Below, one piece after another: positions 6,990-11,832 of a DNA stretch of 11,832 nt. A program made the position numbers and the translations under genes. Numbering within the stretch: the first letter of the stretch is position 1; every line of letters starts with the position of its first letter. The notes under the pieces were generated by a model. The model was given only the letters and a program-made list of their open reading frames with translations, made no database searches and had not been told where the DNA came from. This stretch comes from Verrucomicrobiota bacterium (GTDB lineage Bacteria; Verrucomicrobiota; Verrucomicrobiia; Chthoniobacterales; UBA10450). The DNA is taken from NCBI GenBank assembly GCA_003219095.1, contig QHPM01000172.1, positions 1 to 11,832 on the forward strand. The letters run 5' to 3'.

Positions 6990-7389
6990 ATGATTCCGGC
7001 TTTGTTTCTTGTCATTTGTGTCGTCGCTTTTCGATCCGCAAATTCTTTGCCGCTATTTCGCGTTAGCTGTCATCGGTTTAATCGGCTTCGCCCTGCGAAG
7101 ACACGCTTCGTGGAAAACGATGTTGCCCGCGTCTCTCGCCGCTTCAGTAATTTTTTATGGAATCACCAACGCCTTTTCCTGGCTGACTGATCCTGGTTAC
7201 GTGAAAAATTTCACGGGATTAGTTCAAGCGCTGACAGTTGGCCTGCCGCAATATAGTGCCACGCCCAGCTGGATGTTTTTCCGCAACTCGCTCCTGAGCG
7301 ACCTCGCCTTTACCGCCGTCTTTATTCTTTTGATGCGCGCTCAATCGCCGCGCGCTCGCGCAGAAGTCGCGGTCGCTCGCGCTGCCTGA
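6990..7389 (+). pseudogene. DUF6580-like membrane protein gene with internal deletion and frameshift
   Basis: The family I recognise (DUF6580, small polytopic membrane proteins of about 170-190 residues, function unknown, distantly like ECF transporter S components) normally begins with a hydrophobic helix followed by a FxPxxAxALFxGA-type segment. Here ATG 6990 opens MIPALFLVICVVAFR in one frame, matching the expected N-terminus. The rest of the family pattern then appears in another frame from about 7030: FDPQILCRYFALAVIGLIGF, then SLAASVIFYGITNAFSWL, and MFFRNSLLSDLAFTAVF near the end. The segment that should join them, about 40-60 residues, is absent, so roughly 120-180 bases seem to be missing with a frame change (deletion length 2 mod 3). 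A TTG at 7009 could start a truncated 126-residue form. Either a decayed gene or an assembly error. E1 alpha starts 5 bases after its stop. Confidence 0.7.
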
Positions 7390-7394
7390 TTTCC

Positions 7395-8429
7395 ATGCAG
7401 CCAGCGGAGCAGCGCGACGAAGTCGAGATGCTCTGGTTGATGTTGCTCATTCGCCGTTTTGAAGAGCGCGCCAGCCAGCAATATCAAGCACAGAAAATCG
7501 GCGGTTTTTGTCATCTCTATATCGGCCAGGAAGCGGTTGTAACGGGTGCCATCGCGGCGATCCGATTCGACGATTACATCATCACCGCTTATCGCGATCA
7601 TGCCCACGCCCTGGCCCGCGGCACCAGCGCCAATGCCTGCATGGCGGAACTTTTCGGCAAAGATACCGGTTGCTCGCGCGGGCTGGGTGGTTCGATGCAT
7701 TTTTTCGACAAGGAACATCACATGTACGGTGGACACGCCATTGTGGGCGCGCATGTGCCGCTAGCCTGCGGTCTCGCTTTCGCCTGCAAATATCGAAATG
7801 AAGACCGTGTTACCCTTTGCTTTTTCGGCGACGGCGCAATCAATCAGGGCTCCTTTCACGAAGCGCTGAACCTCGCCGCCCTTTTCAAGCTGCCGGTGAT
7901 TTTTATTTGCGAAAACAATCTCTTTGCCATGGGAACCTCGGTTGAGCGTTCCACTTCGCTCAAACAAATCGTCGATCGCGCCGAAGGTTACGATATTCCC
8001 GGTTGCGTGGTGGACGGAATGAATTTTCGGCACGTCCGCGACACGTTGAGCGAAGTGGTCGAATCAATTCGCAAAGATCCGCATCCGGCGTTTGTCGAGG
8101 CGCGCACCTATCGCTATCGCGGCCACTCCATGTCTGACCCTGCGAGTTATCGAACGAAGGACCAACTCGAAAAATATCGTTTGGATGACCCGATTACGCG
8201 GTTGCGCGCGCAACTGACGCGCGAAGGAAAACTGACGAACGAAAAATTTGATGAGCTGGACAAGGAAGCGAAACAAATCGCGCTCGAGAGCGTAAAGTTC
8301 GCCGAGCAGAGCGACGAACCGCCGCTCGAGAAACTGTACGATTACACTTACGCGAACAGCGGTGTAGAGGCGGGCGTGTCGCCCGCAACGAAAGACTCCG
8401 CGGCCGACACGGCCGCCGCTACAAAATGA
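7395..8429 (+). CDS. pdhA: Pyruvate dehydrogenase E1 component, alpha subunit
   Basis: This thiamine-diphosphate enzyme subunit, with E1 beta, decarboxylates pyruvate and passes the acetyl group to lipoyl-E2. The ThDP-binding motif is clear: GDGAINQG (145-152) through ENN (173-175). Other family blocks are YIGQEAV (42-48), ITAYRDHAHALARG (63-76), GGSMHFF (98-104), GGHAIVGAHVPLA (112-124) and the phosphorylation-loop region YRGHSMSDPASYR (241-253). The enzyme part ends near residue 320 (LEKLYDYTY). The last 22 residues, GVEAGVSPATKDS..., are encoded by a palindromic repeat (8363-8424) that also supplies the context for the stop, so the native C-terminus was probably shorter. The ATG at 7395 has no visible Shine-Dalgarno site. 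The TGA overlaps the first of two possible pdhB starts as ATGA. Confidence 0.95.
   Translation: MQPAEQRDEVEMLWLMLLIRRFEERASQQYQAQKIGGFCHLYIGQEAVVTGAIAAIRFDDYIITAYRDHAHALARGTSANACMAELFGKDTGCSRGLGGSMHFFDKEHHMYGGHAIVGAHVPLACGLAFACKYRNEDRVTLCFFGDGAINQGSFHEALNLAALFKLPVIFICENNLFAMGTSVERSTSLKQIVDRAEGYDIPGCVVDGMNFRHVRDTLSEVVESIRKDPHPAFVEARTYRYRGHSMSDPASYRTKDQLEKYRLDDPITRLRAQLTREGKLTNEKFDELDKEAKQIALESVKFAEQSDEPPLEKLYDYTYANSGVEAGVSPATKDSAADTAAATK
8363..8424 (+). repeat. GC-rich double-hairpin repeat, copy 1, at the 3' end of pdhA
   Basis: The copy is bounded by TGTAG (8363-8367) and CTACA (8419-8423). The left hairpin is GCGGGC (8370-8375), loop GTGTC, GCCCGC (8381-8386). The right one is GCGGCC (8400-8405), loop GACAC, GGCCGC (8411-8416). 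The 13-base spacer differs from the other copies. The two loops are complementary to each other, so the whole unit is also one long imperfect palindrome. It is read in frame as the E1 alpha C-terminal tail and ends 2 bases before the pdhB start. Confidence 0.85.
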
Positions 8430-9415
8430 ACATGCGCGAGATCACCTACCGGCAGGCGTTGAATGAAGCGCTCACGGAAGAATTGGCACGCGATCCGAAT
8501 GTTTTTCTCATGGGCGAGGAAGTGGCGGAATACAAGGGCGCCTACAAAGTCTCACAGGGTTTGCTCGAACGGTTCGGTCCCAAGCGAATCATCGACACGC
8601 CAATTTCCGAAAATGGATTTGCCGGGCTTGGTGTCGGTGCCGCCATGGTTGGACTGCGTCCGATCATCGAATTTATGACCTTCAGTTTTTCCTTCGTCGC
8701 CTTTGATCAGGTGGTGAACAACGCTCCCAATATGCTGACGATGAGCGGCGGCCAGTTCAACATTCCGATCACATTCCGTGGGCCGAATGGTCCGGCCCAT
8801 CAGCTCGGCGCGACCCATTCGCACGCAACCGAATGTTTGTATGCCAATGTGCCGGGACTGAAAGTTTGCACGCCGGCGACGCCGCGCGACGCCAAAGGCC
8901 TGTTGAAAACCGCGGTGCGCGACAACAATCCGGTGCTCGTGCTTGAATCCGAATTGCTCTACAGCTCGAAAGGCATGATCGAGCCAGCGGAAATGGAATT
9001 GCTCATTCCGCTGGGCCAGGCGGAGATCAAACGCGAAGGCTCGGACGTGACGATTGTCTGTTACGCGCAAACGGTGGCACTTGCGCTCGCGGTGGCGGAG
9101 AAATTCGAGGACGAAGACATCAGCGCGGAAGTGCTCGATTTGCGTTCGATTAAACCGCTCGACGAACGCGCGATTTACGATTCCGTCGCGAAAACGCATC
9201 GGGTGGTGATTGTGGAACAGGACCGGCCATTTTGCGGCGTGGGGGCGGAAGTTTGTTATCGCATTCAGAAAAATATTTTCGACGAGCTCGACGCACCGAT
9301 TGGACGCGTCTCGCAGGAAGATGTCCCTATGCCGTACAACGAACGCCTCGAGAAGGCGGTGCTGCCGAACGAGGAGAAGCTTATCGCTGCCGTGAAAAAA
9401 GTTTGTTACGCGTGA
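8426..9415 (+). CDS. pdhB: Pyruvate dehydrogenase E1 component, beta subunit
   Basis: The 329-residue protein is full length for E1 beta, which completes the alpha2-beta2 ThDP active site and binds the E2 core or its subunit-binding domain. Conserved blocks include MREITYRQALNEAL, FLMGEEVAEYKGAYKVSQGL (Glu of the GEEVA segment activates ThDP), RIIDTPISENGFAGLGVGAA, FRGPNGPAHQLGATHS, VPGLKVCTPATPRDAKGLL and the C-terminal transketolase domain with VLDLRSIKPLDE and EDVPMPYNERLEKAVLP. ATG 8426 overlaps the pdhA stop, and ATG 8432 (MREI...) is equally possible and fits family N-termini slightly better. No ribosome site precedes either; the repeat forming the pdhA end lies directly upstream, so translation probably depends on coupling to pdhA. 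No lesion is seen. Confidence 0.96.
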   Translation: MNMREITYRQALNEALTEELARDPNVFLMGEEVAEYKGAYKVSQGLLERFGPKRIIDTPISENGFAGLGVGAAMVGLRPIIEFMTFSFSFVAFDQVVNNAPNMLTMSGGQFNIPITFRGPNGPAHQLGATHSHATECLYANVPGLKVCTPATPRDAKGLLKTAVRDNNPVLVLESELLYSSKGMIEPAEMELLIPLGQAEIKREGSDVTIVCYAQTVALALAVAEKFEDEDISAEVLDLRSIKPLDERAIYDSVAKTHRVVIVEQDRPFCGVGAEVCYRIQKNIFDELDAPIGRVSQEDVPMPYNERLEKAVLPNEEKLIAAVKKVCYA

Positions 9416-9511
9416 ACGAAGTTAAAAGAGTTAAAAAGGTTAAATTGTTAAAACGGGAGGAGCCATTTTTCCTTTTTAAAGTTGTAACCCTTTTAGCGTT
9501 TTAACCTTTTA
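9416..9511. repeat. AT-rich inverted-repeat island between pdhB and pdhC
   Basis: About 95 bases with far lower GC than their surroundings. The left half has four GTTAAA units starting at 9421, 9430, 9439 and 9447. The right half (about 9474-9511) carries the inverse pattern (TTTTTAAAG, TAACCCTTTTAG, TTTTAACCTTTTA), so the island can fold back on itself around the GC-richer centre 9454-9462. It contains an in-frame stop (TAG 9494-9496) and no ATG/GTG/TTG start in the pdhC frame. It sits exactly where the pdhC start and first lipoyl-domain codons should be. Confidence 0.75.
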
Positions 9512-9876
9512 CTGCCGCAGAAAAAGAAGAAGGGCGACAAGGTTTCCACCGGCGACGTCATCGCCGAAATCGAAACCGACAAGGCGACGATGGAATGGGA
9601 ATCGCCCGAGGACGGGACGCTCACCGAAATTTACGTGGAAGAAGGCGGCAAAGTTGAAGTCGGTCAACGGATCGCCTTCATCGGCGAGGAGGGTGAAGCC
9701 GCGCCAAAGGAAGAAAAAAAAGCGCCTGACAAAAAAGCGGAAGCAAAAAAGGAAGAGCCGCCAGAAAAAGAAGCGAAGAAAACCGAAGAACCAAAAAAGG
9801 AACAAGCCGAAACGGAAAAACCTGCGCCGGCGAAAACGAAAGAGAAGGAGACCGCGCCGCCGGAGAAAAAGAAACC

Positions 9877-9957
9877 TGTAGAGGCGGGCGTGTCGCCCGC
9901 ACCAGAGCCTGCCGAAAAGAAAGCCGCACCGAAGCAGCCGACACGGCTGCCACCACA
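9877..9957 (+). repeat. GC-rich double-hairpin repeat, copy 2, in the first E2 linker
   Basis: Starts with TGTAG (9877-9881). The left hairpin is identical to copy 1 (GCGGGC, GTGTC, GCCCGC). After a 33-base spacer comes the right hairpin GCAGCC (9934-9939), loop GACAC, GGCTGC (9945-9950); both arms differ from copy 1 in a pair-preserving way. It is translated as VEAGVSPA ... QPTRLPPQ, between the charged linker and the subunit-binding domain. Confidence 0.85.
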
Positions 9958-10107
9958 GAAAACTGCAGAAGAAGCGCGGCTGAAAGCATCGCCAGTGGCG
10001 CGACGGATCGCGGCCGAGCTCGGCGTTGACCTTGCGAGCGTGAAAGGCACCGGCCCCGATAGCCGCGTGACCGAAACCGATGTGCGCGCCGCTGCCAAAT
10101 CGAAACC

Positions 10108-10162
10108 TGCAGAGGCAGGCGTGTCGCCTGCACCGAAGCGGCCGACACGGCTGCCACTACAG
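10108..10162 (+). repeat. GC-rich double-hairpin repeat, copy 3, in the second E2 linker
   Basis: Left hairpin GCAGGC (10115-10120), loop GTGTC, GCCTGC (10126-10131): relative to copies 1 and 2 both sides of one base pair have changed together. Only 6 spacer bases follow, then GCGGCC (10138-10143), loop GACAC, GGCTGC (10149-10154) with one G-T wobble, and a CTACAG end. Translated as AEAGVSPAPKRPTRLPLQ, between the subunit-binding domain and catalytic core. Confidence 0.85.
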
Positions 10163-10791
10163 GGTGAAGGCGCGCGAATCATTCTCTCCGGAATGCGGAA
10201 AGGCATTGCCGAACGTTTGGTGCAAAGCAAAGCACCGGTCCCGCATTTCTATCTCAACATCAATATCGATGCCAGCCCGCTCGTGGAAGCGCGCGCGGAA
10301 TTAAAATCGGCCGGCAAAGACGCGGACACCTCAAAGATCACGGTGAACGATTTCGTTTTGAAAGCAGCCGTCATGGCGGCGGTGAAAGTTCCAAAGGCGA
10401 ACGCATCATTCGATAACGATGCCATCCGCGCAGAACAAATCGCTGCGGGAAATCAGCGAGCTGGCCAAGGACCTCGCCAACCGTGCCCGCAACAAGCGAA
10501 TGAAACCGGAAGAATTTCAGGGCGGAAGTTTTACGGTGTCGAATCTCGGCGGCATGGGGATCGACAGTTTTTCCGCTATCATTAATCCACCACAAGGCTT
10601 CATTCTCGCCGTCGGCAAAATCAACAAAATGCCGGTCATCGATAACTGCGATCAGATCGTCGTCGGTCATCGCATGTCGATCTGGATGAGCTGCGACCAT
10701 CGCGTCATCGACGGCGCCCTGGGCGCGGTCTATCTCAAAGAGCTCCGCCATTTATTGGAAAATCCAGCGCTGCTCTTGGTCTAATTCTCCT

Positions 10792-10926
10792 CTCCGGAGG
10801 GGCGCAGGCTGGCAGCCTCTTGGTTTTGGCAGCTTGCCAAAACATTTTTCAGATTCAGGTCAGTTTGCGAAGGGTGTTGCCGGCAAGCTGCCGGCAACTG
10901 CAGGCTAGCAGCCTGCGCTCCCGGAG
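10792..10926. repeat. Compound four-hairpin element with imperfect terminal inverted repeats
   Basis: Ends are inverted copies: CTCCGGAGGGGCGCAGGCTG at the left and its imperfect reverse complement at 10908-10926. Inside are four hairpins, all with 3-base loops: AGGCT/AGCCT (10806-10818), a 9-bp stem (10823-10843), a 10-bp stem GTTGCCGGCA/TGCCGGCAAC (10876-10898) and GCAGGCT/AGCCTGC (10900-10916). No coding capacity. It lies between the convergent pdhC and DUF1232 genes. The remaining 60 bases to 10986 show nothing recognisable. Confidence 0.75.
10823..10849 (+). terminator. Probable intrinsic terminator of the pdh operon
   Basis: GTTTTGGCA (10823-10831), loop GCT, TGCCAAAAC (10835-10843) is a perfect 9-bp stem followed at once by ATTTTT (10844-10849). 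It stands 38 bases after the pdhC stop and has the right polarity for the plus strand; no T-run follows it on the minus strand. Confidence 0.65.
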
Positions 10927-10986
10927 TCAGTTGGCGGCGTCCGACTGTGGTTGCGCTCCGCTTTCCGAGGTACGGCGCGTCATTGA

Positions 10987-11451
10987 CTACAACGCCGTCG
11001 TCTCCCAAATCATGAAATCGTCGAGCGACTCGCGTGTTCGCGCAACGGCGAAAGCGACGACGGTGGCGTCATCGAGAAAGCCGAGGAACGGGATTTCGTC
11101 GGGAATGAGGTCGAACGGATCGACCAGGTAGCTGACCGCAGCGACGATAAAGACGAGAGCCTCCTGCGAAACGTTGCGGTATTCGCCGCGAAAATAAGCA
11201 CGGATCAAACGCAGCATCGCTTGTAAATAAGGCCATGAACCTTGGAATGGCCCTTTCGGAATCGCAGCCACCTTTTGGGCCCCTTCCTCAAAAAGCGCGC
11301 GCAGCTGTTCCGGATCGGCCGCGATCGAGCCTGCATTAAGCAGGGCTCTAGCGAAAGCACTGCTGCGAATCGCCGCTTTCAGATAGGGGACGCGGCGTTC
11401 GACGCTGCCTTCCAGAGGACCTTTCTTGCGCTTTGTTTTTGCCTTTTTCAC
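10987..11451 (-). CDS. YkvA/DUF1232 family protein
   Basis: The C-terminal half (about residues 95-140) is a clear DUF1232 domain: ALVFIVAAVSYLVDPFDLIP followed by DEIPFLGFLDDATVVAFAV, a short hydrophobic segment with the conserved DPxDLIPD and GxLDD motifs. The family is widespread and of unknown function; the hydrophobic stretch suggests membrane association. The N-terminus is strongly basic (KKAKTKRKKG), and the region between is helical. The GTG at 11451 is the only reasonable start, 3 bases after an in-frame TGA, and has no Shine-Dalgarno site. An AGGAGG on the minus strand (plus-strand 11494-11499) lies over 40 bases upstream with no start codon at proper spacing. It follows the methyltransferase gene on the same strand by 58 bp, so the two may be co-transcribed. 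Confidence 0.9.
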   Translation of the reverse strand: MKKAKTKRKKGPLEGSVERRVPYLKAAIRSSAFARALLNAGSIAADPEQLRALFEEGAQKVAAIPKGPFQGSWPYLQAMLRLIRAYFRGEYRNVSQEALVFIVAAVSYLVDPFDLIPDEIPFLGFLDDATVVAFAVARTRESLDDFMIWETTAL

Positions 11452-11509
11452 GTTTCAATCAAAACAGCGCGCTCGCTCGGTGAGAAGACGATTCCTCCTG
11501 GATCGGTTG

Positions 11510-11832
11510 CTACGGCTTCGTTGCCAACACGAGCGGTGATGGCCCGGGTGCTTCGAGCGTGCGCGCATTTTTAAATCCAGCTTCTTCCAGCCAGCGTTTG
11601 ATTTCATTAAAGGAAAAAGTGTCGCCGCGTTCGGTGTTGACCAGCATGTTGACGGCGAACATCAAACCATTCAGCGGCTCGGTCCGTTCATCGTTGACCA
11701 GCCATTCGCCGATGGCAATCGTGCCGCCGGGCTTGAGCGCGTTAGCTGTTTTCTTCAGCAGCTTGCGGCTGCGGTCTTCGCCTTCGCTGTGCAAAATGTG
11801 ACCGAGGATGGCGATGTCGTAGCCCTCGCCGA
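11510..11832 (-). CDS. SAM-dependent O-methyltransferase, C-terminal part (runs off the window)
   Basis: About 107 C-terminal residues are present, reading GEGYDIAILGHILHSEGED at the window edge, then RSRKLLKKTANALKPGGTIA, IGEWLVNDERTEPLNGLMFA and a final beta-hairpin ending SPLVLATKP. The ILHSEGED segment, the LKPGG turn and the IGEWLVND strand are typical of the C-terminal Rossmann domain of plant-type/O-methyltransferase family 2 enzymes (PF00891; the hydroxyneurosporene methyltransferase group is a near relative). The His in the LGHILH segment matches the position before the catalytic region in that family, but the cofactor-binding GGGxG motif lies outside the window. The substrate cannot be inferred. 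The TAG stop is at 11510-11512, and DUF1232 follows downstream. Confidence 0.85.
   Translation of the reverse strand, partial: GEGYDIAILGHILHSEGEDRSRKLLKKTANALKPGGTIAIGEWLVNDERTEPLNGLMFAVNMLVNTERGDTFSFNEIKRWLEEAGFKNARTLEAPGPSPLVLATKP

Larger units (their letters stand above)
9512..10784 (+). pseudogene. pdhC: Dihydrolipoamide acetyltransferase (PDH E2) gene, 5'-truncated and frameshifted
   Basis: E2 carries the lipoyl arm and transfers acetyl to CoA. The lipoyl domain is seen only from its middle: KKKKGDKVSTGDVIAEIE, then the lipoyl Lys in ETDKATMEWES (Lys codon 9581-9583). The usual first 25 or so residues (EMPKLSDTM-like) are absent and no start codon exists between the stop at 9494 and ATG 9590; that ATG lies after the lipoyl Lys, so starting there would remove it. 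A charged Lys/Glu/Pro linker follows, then the subunit-binding domain (9980-10093), a second linker, and the catalytic domain from about 10175. At about 10427 the frame changes and roughly 24 residues (the VAVA...GLVTPVI region) are missing. The rest, AQNKSLREISELAKDLANRA to LLENPALLLV, retains the catalytic HRVIDG (His codon 10698, Asp 10710). Alternatives to true decay are assembly or sequencing error. Confidence 0.88.

Noticed and set aside
8363..10162. The three repeats considered as a CRISPR array
   Set aside because: They are over 200 bases to 1.5 kb apart, lie in coding sequence, have no uniform spacers and no cas gene nearby.
9654..10230. Long open frames on the minus strand and in other plus frames across the E2 linker (for example 9664-10230 minus)
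   Set aside because: They mirror the purine-rich Lys/Glu/Pro linker and repeats of pdhC; the translations are Phe/Ser- or Lys/Arg-rich low complexity with no family likeness.
10820..11131. Plus-strand open frame over the hairpin element and the DUF1232 gene
   Set aside because: Composed of palindromic repeat and antisense of a clear DUF1232 domain; no coding signature.
11494..11499. AGGAGG on the minus strand considered as the ribosome site of the DUF1232 gene or of a small gene
   Set aside because: It is over 40 bases from the GTG start, an in-frame stop intervenes, and no start codon lies at normal spacing after it.

Overview
The window (about 57% GC, no tRNA, rRNA, CRISPR or transposase seen) looks like chromosomal DNA of a soil or freshwater Verrucomicrobiota, probably near the Chthoniobacterales. 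This placement is an inference from protein resemblance, weak use of Shine-Dalgarno sites, and small GC-rich palindromic repeats of a kind I associate with that group; a 16S or marker-gene check is not possible here.

Left part (1-4432): a degenerate receiver/PATAN (DUF4388) protein is translationally coupled to a small helical protein of unknown function, followed by an HU/IHF-family DNA-binding protein. Convergent to HU, with only 5 bp between stop codons, is a large membrane hybrid histidine kinase (sensor domain, PAS, HisKA, HATPase, receiver). A 249-bp divergent intergenic region follows.

Middle part (4433-7389): a processive-type GT2 membrane glycosyltransferase, an exported L,D-transpeptidase directly behind it, ribosomal protein S20 (rpsT), and a DUF6580-like membrane protein gene that appears broken by an internal deletion.

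Right part (7395-10784): a pyruvate dehydrogenase cluster, pdhA (E1 alpha), pdhB (E1 beta) and pdhC (E2). E1 genes are intact. E2 carries two lesions: its 5' end, including the start codon and first half of the lipoyl domain, is replaced by an AT-rich palindromic island; and about 24 codons of the catalytic core are missing with a frame change. Three copies of a GC-rich double-hairpin repeat lie inside the coding sequence of pdhA and pdhC, adding VEAGVSPA-type peptides at the E1 alpha C-terminus and in both linkers around the E2 subunit-binding domain. The arms show compensatory base changes between copies. Downstream is a compound element of four hairpins, one of which looks like the operon terminator; then, on the minus strand, a YkvA/DUF1232 protein and a SAM-dependent O-methyltransferase cut by the window edge.

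Most genes are housekeeping or ordinary regulators. The parts worth a second look are the in-frame palindromic repeats, the hairpin cluster after pdhC, and the three deletion-type lesions within 3.5 kb, which are either real gene decay or assembly errors.
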